NCBI GenBank assembly: GCA_036847185.1
Contig: DAIUAM010000035.1
Location: 1-31,335 of the forward strand
Reading direction: 5' to 3'
Source of the DNA: UBA4738 sp002413305
GTDB lineage: Bacteria > Actinomycetota > UBA4738
Length of the DNA stretch: 31,335 nucleotides
Both the position numbers and the translations under genes were made by a program. Positions within the stretch are counted from its first letter, which is position 1. Each line of letters opens with the position of its first letter. Of this stretch, positions 15,723 through 23,562 are shown piece after piece. Under the pieces are notes generated by a model, which saw only the letters and a program-made list of their open reading frames with translations, searched no databases and was not told the origin of the DNA.

Positions 15723-16796
15723 GTGCCTGAAGCGGAACAGCGAACCGGAAAGGTCACCTCGTCGGTCTTCGAGCAGGTGATCCTCCGACGCCTGGGCGCG
15801 CGGGACCCCGACGTGCTGGTAGGGCCGACGCACGGCATGGACACCGGCGTCGTGCGGCTGGCTCCCGGTGTGGTCATGGCTCTGACCGCCGATCCGGTAT
15901 TCGTCGTGCCGGCCTATGGCTGGGAGCGGGCGGCGTGGTTCGCCGTGCACATCCTCGCGTCGGACGCCGCCACCAGCGGGCTGCCGCTCCGGTGGATGAC
16001 GGTCGACCTGAACCTTCCGCCCGACCTGCCGGACCACGACCTGGAGCTGCTGTGGACCGCGTACGCCCGGGCCTGCGAGGAGCTCGGGATCGCCATCGTC
16101 ACCGGCCACACCGGGCGGTACGACGGGTGCGCGTGGCCGATGGTGGGTGGGGCGTCGTGCATGGCCGTGGGCGCCGATGACGCATACGTCACGCCGGCCA
16201 TGGCCGAGCCGGGGGACCTGGTGGTGGTGACGAAGGGGGCCGCGATCGAGGCCACCGCGCTCTTCGGCGCGACCTTCCCGGAGCGGCTGGCCCACGAGGT
16301 CGGAGAGGTGACCGCGAAGGCGGCCGACGGGTTGTTCGACCTCATGACCGTGGTACCGGACGCACGCGTCGCTTCGGCGTTCGGCCTCCGGGACGGAGGG
16401 GTGACGTCGATGCACGACGCGACGGAAGGCGGCGTGCTCGGCGGGCTGGTCGAGGTGGCCACGGCGTCCCGGGTCGGCATGCGCATCGAGAAGGGCGCGA
16501 TCCCGGTCCGGCCCGAGGTCGAGGCGGTCTGTGCGGCGACGGGCATGGATCCCTACATCTCGATCTCCGAGGGGACGCTGCTGGCCACCGTCCGCCCGCG
16601 CCGCGCCGACGCGTTCGTCGAGGCGCTCGGCGCCGAAGGGATCGACGCCGCGGTGGTCGGCGAGGTCACCGAGCCGGACTCGGGCCTGGTCCTGGTCGAG
16701 GAGGGCGGAGAGGTGGCGATCACCCATCCGGGCCTGGACCCGTTCTGGGGCGCGTTCGGCAGGTGGGCGCGCGACGCTGCCGGCGACTCGGGGTGA
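15723..16796 (+). CDS. AIR-synthase-fold protein (HypE/ThiL-like) under a TPP riboswitch
   Basis: 357 residues of the PurM/HypE/ThiL/SelD superfamily: an AIRS N-terminal ATP-binding domain (about 25-140, with HGMDTGVVRL and ITADP-like LTADPVF) and an AIRS C-terminal domain (about 150-325). Overall it is closest by eye to HypE-related 'AIR synthase family' proteins. However, it lacks the terminal cysteine that HypE needs to make the nickel cyanide ligands, and no hydrogenase genes are nearby. The TPP riboswitch just upstream and thiE before it suggest a thiamine role, for example a kinase acting on a thiamine precursor in place of ThiL; this is inference. I chose GTG 15723 (VPEAEQRTGK) because upstream in-frame starts (15657, and ATG 15699) lie inside the aptamer. 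A GTGA overlap links it to the DUF983 gene. Confidence 0.85.
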   Translation: MPEAEQRTGKVTSSVFEQVILRRLGARDPDVLVGPTHGMDTGVVRLAPGVVMALTADPVFVVPAYGWERAAWFAVHILASDAATSGLPLRWMTVDLNLPPDLPDHDLELLWTAYARACEELGIAIVTGHTGRYDGCAWPMVGGASCMAVGADDAYVTPAMAEPGDLVVVTKGAAIEATALFGATFPERLAHEVGEVTAKAADGLFDLMTVVPDARVASAFGLRDGGVTSMHDATEGGVLGGLVEVATASRVGMRIEKGAIPVRPEVEAVCAATGMDPYISISEGTLLATVRPRRADAFVEALGAEGIDAAVVGEVTEPDSGLVLVEEGGEVAITHPGLDPFWGAFGRWARDAAGDSG

Positions 16797-17245
16797 GCGT
16801 GAGCGCTTCAGCCCGCGTGTCGAAGCCGCCTCCGATCGCTCTCCTGCTCTGGCGCGGCCTGCGCCGGCGGTGCCCAAGATGCGGGTCACGCGGTCTGTTT
16901 CCCCATGGCTACCTGGGACTGGCCGAACGGTGCCCGCGGTGCGGCGTCAAGTTCGAACGGGAAGAGGGCTTCTTCCTGGGCGCATACGTCGTGAACTTCG
17001 GCGTCTGCGAAGGCCTGGTTGCCGTCCTGCTGTTCGTCTACATCGGGCTGCTGGCCGGGCACCCGGACACCAGCTGGTGGCCGTTCGTGGCGGCGGGGCT
17101 CGTCGTCGGCCTGCTCGGCCCGGTGCTCTTCTACCCGTTCGCGCAGACGGTCTGGACGGCGATCCACCTCTCCCTCCACCCGCTGGACCGCGCCGAAACG
17201 GACGACGCGGCCCTTCACGCGACGCCTCCAGGTCATATCCCGTAG
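16793..17245 (+). CDS. DUF983 family zinc-ribbon membrane protein
   Basis: 150 residues. Two CxxC pairs (CPRCGSRGLF and CPRCGVKFE) form a zinc ribbon after a short basic N-terminus. Two membrane segments follow, around residues 65-85 (VLLFVYIGLLA) and 95-120, matching the DUF983 architecture. Function is unknown for the family. The GTG at 16793 overlaps the preceding TGA (GTGA); GTG 16799 is an alternative. Overlap with the upstream gene implies it shares the TPP-riboswitch transcript. Its 3' end overlaps the converging oxidoreductase gene by 13 bases. Confidence 0.88.
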   Translation: MSVSASARVSKPPPIALLLWRGLRRRCPRCGSRGLFPHGYLGLAERCPRCGVKFEREEGFFLGAYVVNFGVCEGLVAVLLFVYIGLLAGHPDTSWWPFVAAGLVVGLLGPVLFYPFAQTVWTAIHLSLHPLDRAETDDAALHATPPGHIP

Positions 17246-18636
17246 GTCTCGAGCAACCGGAGCCAGACCTCGCTCACGGTCGGGAACGACGGCACTGCGT
17301 GCCACAGCGCGTCCAGCGTGACCTTCCCGGCGATGGCGATGGTCGCGGCATGCACGATCTCCTGGACGTCCGGGCCGGTGAACGTCGCACCGACGATGAC
17401 CCGGCGGGCCACGTCGATCACGATCTGGCACGTGCCCTCGATACCGTTGCCGCGGGTGTACGCGCCCGCCACGCCTCCGGTGGGGGTGGTCACCACCCGC
17501 GCGTCGATCCCTTCGGTCCGGGCGTCGGCTTCGGTCAGGCCCACCGCGGCCACCTGGGGGTCGGTGAACGTCACCCGCGGGATGATGCCGTGGTCGGCGA
17601 TGTCGACCACGTCCTTCCCGGCCACGATGTCACCGAACAGCCGCCCCTGGTACTTGCCCATGTGGGTGAGCAGCGCGAGGCCGTTCACGTCGCCCACCGC
17701 GTAGAGCCAGTCACCCCCGGTGCCTCTCACCCGCAACCGCTCGTCCACGGCGAGGTACTTCCCGCGAAGCTCCTCCAGCCCGACCATCTCCAGGCCGATG
17801 TCGTTCGTCCGGGGCCGCCGCCCCACCGCGACCAGGATCTCGTCGGCTTGGACCTGTTCGCCGCCGTCGAGCGTGGCGGTGACGGGCCCGTCGGGCGGCT
17901 CCCGCCGGACCGCGACGACCTTCGCGCCCAGGACTACCGCGATGCCTTCGGCCTCGAACGCCTTCGCCACCTGTTCGCCGGCGAACGGCTCCTCGCGGGA
18001 GAGCAGCCGCGGCTGGCCTTCGACGATCGTGACCTCCTCGCTGCCGAGCCGCCGGAAGACCTGGGCCAGCTCGGTGCCGATCGGGCCGCCTCCCAGCACC
18101 AGGAACCGCCGGGGGATCTCCTTGACCGCCGTGGCGTCCTGGTTGTTCCAGGGCTTGGCATCGGACAGCCCATCGATGGGCGGGAGGAACGGGTCGGTCC
18201 CGCACGACACCACGACCGCCTTCCGGGCGGTCACGGTTCGAACCCCGCTCCCGTCCTTCATCTCCACCGCAACGGAGCGCTCGCCAGCCAACCGGCCGTG
18301 ACCTCGGTACAGCGTGATGCCGACCGAGTCCAGCCACGGCGTCTGCGTGCGGTCGCTCCAGTCGCTGGTCATGTAGTCCCGCTGGGCCAGCGCGGCGGCC
18401 ACGTCCAGCCGGCCGGTGATCGCCTCCGCCGCGCCGGGGACGCGCCGGGCGGCGGCGAGGACGTCGCCGGGCCGGATCAGCGTCTTGGATGGCACGCAGC
18501 CGTAGAAGGAACACTCCCCGCCGACCAGCCGCTCCTCAACGATGGCCGCCGTGAGACCGTGCTCCCTGGCTCGCCCGGCCGCGTTCTCCCCGGGCGGTCC
18601 CGCCCCGATCACCACCACGTCGAACTCGTCGCTCAC
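17233..18636 (-). CDS. FAD-dependent pyridine nucleotide-disulfide oxidoreductase (mercuric reductase/dihydrolipoyl dehydrogenase family)
   Basis: 467 residues. FAD-binding motif GAGPPGENAAG (11-21), redox-active disulfide C42-SFYG-C47 followed by VPSKT, NAD(P)-binding GGGPIGTELAQVF, second FAD motif LYAVGDVNGLALLTH, and a C-terminal dimerisation domain ending with HAVPSFPTVSE, the His-Glu pair of the family. The exact substrate is not readable. There is no lipoyl-carrying complex subunit, mer gene or mycothiol gene beside it, so 'dihydrolipoyl dehydrogenase-like' is as far as I go. The GTG at 18636 places the FAD motif ten residues in, as expected. The gene converges on DUF983; upstream on the same strand is the DUF2630 gene, 60 bases away. 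Confidence 0.92.
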   Translation of the reverse strand: MSDEFDVVVIGAGPPGENAAGRAREHGLTAAIVEERLVGGECSFYGCVPSKTLIRPGDVLAAARRVPGAAEAITGRLDVAAALAQRDYMTSDWSDRTQTPWLDSVGITLYRGHGRLAGERSVAVEMKDGSGVRTVTARKAVVVSCGTDPFLPPIDGLSDAKPWNNQDATAVKEIPRRFLVLGGGPIGTELAQVFRRLGSEEVTIVEGQPRLLSREEPFAGEQVAKAFEAEGIAVVLGAKVVAVRREPPDGPVTATLDGGEQVQADEILVAVGRRPRTNDIGLEMVGLEELRGKYLAVDERLRVRGTGGDWLYAVGDVNGLALLTHMGKYQGRLFGDIVAGKDVVDIADHGIIPRVTFTDPQVAAVGLTEADARTEGIDARVVTTPTGGVAGAYTRGNGIEGTCQIVIDVARRVIVGATFTGPDVQEIVHAATIAIAGKVTLDALWHAVPSFPTVSEVWLRLLETYGI

Positions 18637-18695
18637 CGCATTGGCTCCTTCGCTCGCGCCTCGACTCCCCGTGCCCGCGTCCCAATGGTCCCCTC

Positions 18696-18938
18696 TTAGT
18701 CCACGTACCCCTCGACGGTCGTGACATCCCGGATCGAGGCCTGGTCGGGATCGAGCCCTGCGTTCCGGCGCGCCCGCCGCTGGTGCAGCAGGTCCCAGCA
18801 CTGGTCCAGCTGGAGCCCGATCTCGGTGAGCCTCGTGCGTTCGGCCCGGCTGATCGTGCCTGCGGACTCCTTCTCGAAGAGCGCGTGCTCCTCGTCGGCG
18901 AGGCCGTTGATGCGGTCGATGACTTCCTTGTCCTCCAT
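18696..18938 (-). CDS. DUF2630 family protein
   Basis: 80 residues, MEDKEVIDRINGLADEEH... with the DUF2630 hallmarks: an early Asp-Glu-Glu-His motif, LDQCWDLLHQRRARR in the second half and an end motif VEGYVD. It is a small helical protein of unknown function, common in actinobacteria. The ATG at 18938 has GGAGG in the AGGGAGGCGCT stretch just upstream. It may be cotranscribed with the downstream oxidoreductase. It is divergent from gdhA across a 172-base region. Confidence 0.9.
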   Translation of the reverse strand: MEDKEVIDRINGLADEEHALFEKESAGTISRAERTRLTEIGLQLDQCWDLLHQRRARRNAGLDPDQASIRDVTTVEGYVD

Positions 18939-19037
18939 GGAGCGCCTCCCTCCTCGAGCTTCCCTGTTCCACAACGCAGCGTTCGCGTCCATCCTTTCAT
19001 CCGGACGGGAACGATGCTTCCGGGCAGACCGCGGGGC

Positions 19038-19043
19038 TACTAT
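19038..19043 (+). promoter_or_regulatory. -10 box upstream of the glutamate dehydrogenase gene
   Basis: TACTAT with no clear -35 box. The predicted start near 19050 gives a leader of about 60 bases that begins with the hairpin at 19057-19076. Confidence 0.45.
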
Positions 19044-19056
19044 GGGCCCCCTGCAC

Positions 19057-19088
19057 GGAGCCTCCGGCGAGGCTCCTGGATGGGAGCC
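19057..19088 (+). promoter_or_regulatory. Structured leader of gdhA with two mutually exclusive hairpins
   Basis: GGAGCCTC (19057-19064) pairs perfectly with GAGGCTCC (19069-19076) around CGGC. The same GGCTCC (19071-19076) can instead pair with GGAGCC at 19083-19088, 7 bases before the GAAGGAG ribosome-binding site. The arrangement could control translation or be a plain leader hairpin. Confidence 0.4.
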
Positions 19089-19110
19089 GGACGTGAAGGA
19101 GTCGAACGCT

Positions 19111-20358
19111 GTGGAGAACACATCACCGTGGGAGGTCGCGCTCCAGCAGCTGGAGGACGCGGCCCGTGAGTTGAACCTCGACCCGGGCGTCCTCGAGATC
19201 CTCCGGACGCCGAGGCGGGCGCTGGAGGTCGCCGTACCGACCCGCATGGACGACGGGACGATCAGGGTCTTCAAGGGCTACCGGGTCCACCACAACACGT
19301 CCCGCGGCCCGTCGAAGGGCGGCATCCGCTACCACCCGCAGGTCAACCTGGACGAGGTGAAGGCCCTGGCCATGTGGATGACATGGAAGTGTGCGGTGGT
19401 GGGGATCCCATTCGGTGGCGCGAAGGGAGGCGTGCTCTGCGACCCGAATGTCATGTCCCAGAACGAACTCCAGCGCATGACCCGCCGCTTCGCCAACGAG
19501 ATCCTGCCGTTCATCGGCCCGGAGAAAGACATCCCCGCTCCCGATCTGGGCACGAACCCGCAGATCATGGCATGGATCATGGATACGTATTCGACCCGGG
19601 AGGGCTACTCGGTCCCGGGCGTGGTGACCGGCAAGCCGATTGCGATCGGCGGCTCCGCGGGCCGGCCGCTGGCCACCGCTCGCGGGGTCACCTACACCAC
19701 GCTGGCCACCCTCAAGCATCGGGGGATGTCGGTCGAGGACGCCCGGATCGTGGTGCAGGGGTTCGGCAACGTGGGCGGCGGGACGGTCGATCTCATGAAC
19801 GAACAGGGCTGTACGGTGGTCGGCGTCTCGGACGTCAAGGGCGGGATCTACAACCCGGAGGGGCTCAACCCGGGGGCCCTGCGCGCGCACGCCCGCGATT
19901 CGGGCTCGGTGGTCGGCTACGAGGGCGGCGAGACCGTGACGAACGACCAGCTCCTGACGCTCGAGTGCGACGTCCTGATCCCGGCCGCGCTGGAGGGCGT
20001 GCTCACCGCGCAGAACGCGGAAGATGTGAAGGCGACCGTGATCGTGGAGGCGGCGAACGGGCCGACGCTGCCCGAGGCCGACGACATCTTCGAGGACCGC
20101 GGCATCCCCGTCGTCCCCGACATCCTGGCCAACGCCGGCGGGGTGACGGTCTCGTACTTCGAGTGGGTCCAGGACCTTCAGGCCTACTACTGGACCGAGG
20201 ACGAGGTGAACGAACGCCTCCGCCGGATCATGGAGCAGTCCTACGTCGACGTTCTGGCCCTGGCCGAGGAACGGAAGATCCGGATGCGCACCGCCGCCAC
20301 GATGCTCGGTGTCCAGCGGGTCGCCGAGGCCCATATGACCCGCGGTCTGTATCCGTAA
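19111..20358 (+). CDS. gdhA: Glu/Leu/Phe/Val dehydrogenase (NAD(P)-dependent glutamate dehydrogenase)
   Basis: Interconverts glutamate with 2-oxoglutarate and ammonia. 415 residues, the usual length of the hexameric bacterial enzyme. Motifs: GPSKGGIRYHP (67-76), WKCA (K93), FGGAKGG with catalytic K105, the Rossmann-type VQGFGNVGGGTVDL, and the C-terminal ILANAGGVTVSYFEWVQ. GTG 19111 is chosen because GAAGGAG at 19095-19101 is well spaced and the protein then starts at the usual N-terminus; GTG 19093 in frame would add six residues. The frame is open much further upstream but that part is antisense to DUF2630. Leucine dehydrogenase specificity cannot be fully excluded, but length and motifs favour glutamate. 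Confidence 0.94.
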   Translation: MENTSPWEVALQQLEDAARELNLDPGVLEILRTPRRALEVAVPTRMDDGTIRVFKGYRVHHNTSRGPSKGGIRYHPQVNLDEVKALAMWMTWKCAVVGIPFGGAKGGVLCDPNVMSQNELQRMTRRFANEILPFIGPEKDIPAPDLGTNPQIMAWIMDTYSTREGYSVPGVVTGKPIAIGGSAGRPLATARGVTYTTLATLKHRGMSVEDARIVVQGFGNVGGGTVDLMNEQGCTVVGVSDVKGGIYNPEGLNPGALRAHARDSGSVVGYEGGETVTNDQLLTLECDVLIPAALEGVLTAQNAEDVKATVIVEAANGPTLPEADDIFEDRGIPVVPDILANAGGVTVSYFEWVQDLQAYYWTEDEVNERLRRIMEQSYVDVLALAEERKIRMRTAATMLGVQRVAEAHMTRGLYP

Positions 20359-20377
20359 GCGGCCCAGCATCTCGTGG

Positions 20378-20383
20378 TACTGT
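20378..20383 (+). promoter_or_regulatory. -10 box of the DUF3263 gene
   Basis: TACTGT, 16 bases before the ATG at 20400. The predicted leader is about 10 bases with no Shine-Dalgarno sequence. Confidence 0.35.
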
Positions 20384-20399
20384 CCGGACCGGACACCAC

Positions 20400-20678
20400 A
20401 TGTTGCGTGACCCGACCGACGACGCCGAAACGACCAGGGAAGACTGGCACGGCGTCCTCGATTTCGAGCGGGCGTGGCCTTCGACCTCACCCTCCAAGGC
20501 CGGTGCGGTGCGCGAGCGGTTCGGCCTGTCTCCGGCACGTTATTATCAGCTGCTGAACCGGCTGATCGACCGGCCCGAGGCCCTGCAGTACGATCCGGTG
20601 CTGGTCCAGCGGCTCCGTCGCCTTCGGGAGGCGCGGAGGAAGAAGCGGTTCGCGCGGAGGCTCGGCCAGAGCGGCTGA
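20400..20678 (+). CDS. DUF3263 family protein (small helix-turn-helix-like)
   Basis: 92 residues. The core LDFERAW...VRERFGLSPARYYQLLNRLIDRPEAL (about 20-62) is the DUF3263 signature, which looks like a small winged or helix-turn-helix DNA-binding fold, with a basic tail RLRRLREARRKKRF. Function is unknown; in actinobacteria it commonly sits directly before a LytR_C protein, as it does here. The ATG at 20400 follows gdhA by 41 bases but has its own -10 box. The same frame is open upstream inside gdhA, which is coincidental. Confidence 0.9.
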   Translation: MLRDPTDDAETTREDWHGVLDFERAWPSTSPSKAGAVRERFGLSPARYYQLLNRLIDRPEALQYDPVLVQRLRRLREARRKKRFARRLGQSG

Positions 20679-20710
20679 CCGCCGCATCGTTGTGTACGGC
20701 GCACGTGAAG

Positions 20711-21256
20711 ATGACCGGGAACCACGAACCACCGACGAAGAGGAGCTGGTACCTCTCGATGGGCACGTCGACGCTCCGGGCGATCATCCTCGTGGCCGCG
20801 GTCGTCCTCGGCGTGGTCGCGCTGAAGAAGGCCTTCCCGGTCAACGCGAGCCAAGACGTGGTCACCGCCCGGCCGAAGGTCCACGTCAGCCCCTCCCCGA
20901 GCGTGAGCCCGACCCCCAGCCGCAGCAGCCCGAGCCCGACCCCGAGCGCCTCCCCGCAGATCACCGGGGTCACTGTCAAGGTCCTGAACGGGACGTCGAA
21001 GGTCGGCCTGGCCACCAGCACGACGCAGACCCTGCAGAGCGCCGGCTACAAGGTTCAGCTGCCCGGCGATCAGCGGCCCGCGATCGCCGCGACGATCGTC
21101 TACTACAAGGCGGCCTTCAAGAACGCCGCCACGTACCTCCAGCAGCACTACTTCCCCCGAGCCCAGCTCAAGGTCGCCCCCACGAGCCTGAGCTCTACGG
21201 CCGACGTGACCGTGATCCTCGGCTCGGACTTCATCTCGGCCTCTTCGAGCCCCTGA
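20711..21256 (+). CDS. LytR C-terminal domain (LytR_C) membrane-anchored protein
   Basis: 181 residues. There is one N-terminal membrane segment (about 20-38, LRAIILVAAVVLGVVAL), then an extracellular Ser/Pro linker with repeated SPSPS/PTPS units (about 55-80). A LytR_C domain follows (VTVKVLNGTSKVGLATSTTQTLQSAGY...). It is probably a cell-envelope protein; the domain also occurs at the end of LytR-CpsA-Psr ligases, but no catalytic LCP domain is present. ATG 20711 chosen; GTG 20705 is an equally close alternative and neither has a strong ribosome-binding site. The TGA overlaps the probable CTG start of otsB. Confidence 0.88.
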   Translation: MTGNHEPPTKRSWYLSMGTSTLRAIILVAAVVLGVVALKKAFPVNASQDVVTARPKVHVSPSPSVSPTPSRSSPSPTPSASPQITGVTVKVLNGTSKVGLATSTTQTLQSAGYKVQLPGDQRPAIAATIVYYKAAFKNAATYLQQHYFPRAQLKVAPTSLSSTADVTVILGSDFISASSSP

Positions 21257-22017
21257 CGGATCAAGCGCAGACAGCCGCAGCCGAGCTCGTCCCACTTCTC
21301 GAACGCCGTTCCCGCGCGGGCCTCTTCCTGGACTTCGACGGCACACTGGCCCCGATCGTGGCTCGCCCCGAGCTCGCCCGGCCGCTGTCGAAGGCTCCGG
21401 CGCTCCTGGCCAGACTGGCGGCAAAGTTCGAGTTGGTGGCCATCGTGTCCGGCCGGCGCGCGTCCGACATCCGGCAGTGGATCGGGACGCCGGCCGTGAG
21501 GGTGTTCGGTGTGTACGGGCTCGACGAGACCGAGGCCGATCCGACACTCCGAGCCGCGCTACCCGACGCAGAGATCGTGGCCGCCTCGATCCCCGGCGTG
21601 TGGGTCGAGGACAAGCACCACTCGCTGGCCCTCCACTACCGGAGCGCGCCGATCCCCCAGTCGGCCGAACGCGTGCTGCGCCACCGGCTGTCCGGGCTGG
21701 CGGCTCGGTTCGGCCTGTCGGTCCTCACCGGCAAGATGGTCCTGGAGCTCGCGCCGAAACACGCCCCCGGGAAGGGAGCGTTGATCGAGCGCGAAGCGTC
21801 GATCCACGCCCTGGCCGCCTGTCTGTACGCGGGAGACGACGTGGCCGACCTCGAGGCGTTCGCGGCACTGGACCGCCTCCGAGCAGGGGGCGTCCCGACA
21901 CTGAAGGTCGCGGTGCGTCTGCCGGAGACTCCCGGTGAGCTGCTGGTAGCGGCCGACGTCGCGGTCAACGGCCCGGCTGCACTGCTCGAGTTCCTGGGTC
22001 CGCTGGCGGCTGACTGA
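21253..22017 (+). CDS. otsB: Trehalose-6-phosphate phosphatase OtsB, probable CTG start
   Basis: Dephosphorylates trehalose 6-phosphate in the second step of trehalose synthesis. 254 residues with the HAD motifs: LFLDFDGTLAP (nucleophile D27 and acid D29), IVSGR (motif II), GKGALI (motif III lysine) and GDDVADLEAF (motif IV). The open frame has no ATG, GTG or TTG within a sensible distance upstream, and nothing usable between 21253 and motif I. The CTG at 21253, which overlaps the LytR_C stop as CTGA, is therefore the best start, with translation probably coupled to the preceding gene. It converges on otsA with only 8 bases between the stops. Confidence 0.92.
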   Translation: MTDQAQTAAAELVPLLERRSRAGLFLDFDGTLAPIVARPELARPLSKAPALLARLAAKFELVAIVSGRRASDIRQWIGTPAVRVFGVYGLDETEADPTLRAALPDAEIVAASIPGVWVEDKHHSLALHYRSAPIPQSAERVLRHRLSGLAARFGLSVLTGKMVLELAPKHAPGKGALIEREASIHALAACLYAGDDVADLEAFAALDRLRAGGVPTLKVAVRLPETPGELLVAADVAVNGPAALLEFLGPLAAD

Positions 22018-22025
22018 AACGGGGG

Positions 22026-23453
22026 TCAGGTTCGTTCGAGGTCGTCGAGCTGCGAACGCACCCATCGGTCCAGCGGGTTGCGGCGCACGGCCGCCCGGAG
22101 CCCCCTGGCCCGCCGTGCGCGTTCGTCCGCCGGCATCTCCAGCGCCCGGCGGATGGCCTCGGCCTGGTCGAGGAGGTCGAACGGATCCACCGGGATCGCG
22201 TGGCGCCCGAGCTCGTCGAACGCCCCGGCGTTCGTGGACAGGATCAGCGCTCCCCGCCGTCGGTTCAGGATGGGCCCCTCTTTGGCCACCAGGTTCATCC
22301 CGTCCAGGACCGGGTTGACCATGAGGGCGTCGTACATGGTGTACGCGGCCACGGAGAGCGGGAAGTCGTCCTTCACCGACGTGACGATCGGCATCCGGTG
22401 TCGGTCCCCGAACTCCTCGTTGATGCGGCCGACGATCTCCAGGCACTCGTCCAGATAGGTCCGGTACTCGGGGATCGCCTCGCGTGACGGGTTGAGGAGC
22501 GCCAGGAACACCACGCGGCCGCGCCACTCCGGGTGGCGGCGGAGGAACAGCTCGTAGGCGAGGAACCCACGGAGGATGTTCTTGGAGAGCTCCGCGCGGT
22601 CGACCCGGAGCAGCAGGCGGCGGTCGCCCCGTGATCGCGCGATCCGTCGCTTGCGGTTCGCCACCTCCGGTGAGCGGGCGACCTCCCGGAGGGGTTCGAC
22701 CTCGATCGAGATAGGGTTGATCCTGACGCGGACCTCCCTGCCCTCCCACCGGATCGTCCGCCGCGTCAGGTTCACCCGTGCGCCGTCCAGGTCCCGGCAG
22801 CACAGAAGGAAGTTGTCGGCCCACATGCGAGCCTGGAAGCCCAGGACGTTGGCGCCAAGCAGCCCGCGCAGCACCTCGGTACGGATGCGTTGCGGCAGGA
22901 TCCGGAAGAAGCCGGGGGCGGCGAACGGGATGTGGCTGAAGTGGGCGATCCGCGCACTCGGGACGCGTTCGCGGAGCATCGCCGGCACGAGCGCGAGGTG
23001 GTAGTCCTGCACGAGGAAGGCCGGATCGTCTCCGGCCTCGGCCAGCGCGTCGGCGAACCCGGCGTTGACCGCCCGGTAGGACTCCCAGGCCGAGAACGTC
23101 CGCTCGTCGAACCGCGGCGTCCGGGCCGGCTCCCACAGCAGATGATGGGTGAACCACAGCACGCCGTTCGAGATGGAGTTGTAGAAGTCGTCGTACCGGA
23201 CCGGGTCGAACGCGAGAGAGCGAAGACGAAAGCCGGCGTCGTCGAGATCCGCCCCGCCCCGGAGTGCGTGCGCGCGGTCCTCGTCGGACATGGCCGCGGC
23301 GATCCACGTCCCTCCGGCGATCCGGAGTGCCCCACCCAGCGCGGTGACCAGCCCCCCCGCCCCCCGACGCGCCGAGACCTCTCCGGAGACGGGGTCCCGG
23401 ACGAACGAAACCGGTCCCCGGTTCGAAGCGACGACGACCGGCCGGCCGGTCAC
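22026..23453 (-). CDS. otsA: Trehalose-6-phosphate synthase OtsA
   Basis: GT20 glycosyltransferase that makes trehalose 6-phosphate from a nucleotide-glucose and glucose 6-phosphate. 475 residues, normal length. It begins VVVASNRGPVSF and has the donor-loop RRGAGGLVTAL, VQDYHLALVP, HFSHIPFAAP, RVDRAELSKNILRG (usual family form RLDYSKG/RxxxxKG), DALMVNPVLDGMNLVAKE and LSTNAGAFDEL near the end. The GTG at 23453 gives the expected N-terminus. It is transcribed toward otsB, and divergently from the AI-2E permease with 109 bases between. The separated, tail-to-tail otsB/otsA layout differs from the usual co-directional operon. Confidence 0.94.
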   Translation of the reverse strand: MTGRPVVVASNRGPVSFVRDPVSGEVSARRGAGGLVTALGGALRIAGGTWIAAAMSDEDRAHALRGGADLDDAGFRLRSLAFDPVRYDDFYNSISNGVLWFTHHLLWEPARTPRFDERTFSAWESYRAVNAGFADALAEAGDDPAFLVQDYHLALVPAMLRERVPSARIAHFSHIPFAAPGFFRILPQRIRTEVLRGLLGANVLGFQARMWADNFLLCCRDLDGARVNLTRRTIRWEGREVRVRINPISIEVEPLREVARSPEVANRKRRIARSRGDRRLLLRVDRAELSKNILRGFLAYELFLRRHPEWRGRVVFLALLNPSREAIPEYRTYLDECLEIVGRINEEFGDRHRMPIVTSVKDDFPLSVAAYTMYDALMVNPVLDGMNLVAKEGPILNRRRGALILSTNAGAFDELGRHAIPVDPFDLLDQAEAIRRALEMPADERARRARGLRAAVRRNPLDRWVRSQLDDLERT

Positions 23454-23550
23454 AGGCGCTCGCGGACGAGGATGCGAGACGGCACCATGGCGGCAACTCT
23501 ACCCACGCCGAAACGCGCTCGAAGGTGGCGACCGCGACGGGTTTCGAGCG

Positions 23551-23556
23551 TAAGCT
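23551..23556 (+). promoter_or_regulatory. -10 box for a leaderless permease mRNA
   Basis: TAAGCT ends exactly 6 bases before the GTG at 23563, the same spacing as at radA. No ribosome-binding site is present before the GTG (the preceding bases are CTGCCCCC). Confidence 0.5.
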
Positions 23557-23562
23557 GCCCCC

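Noticed and set aside
19123..21021. 632-residue minus-strand ORF opposite glutamate dehydrogenase
   Set aside because: The plus strand carries all GDH motifs; the antisense frame has none.
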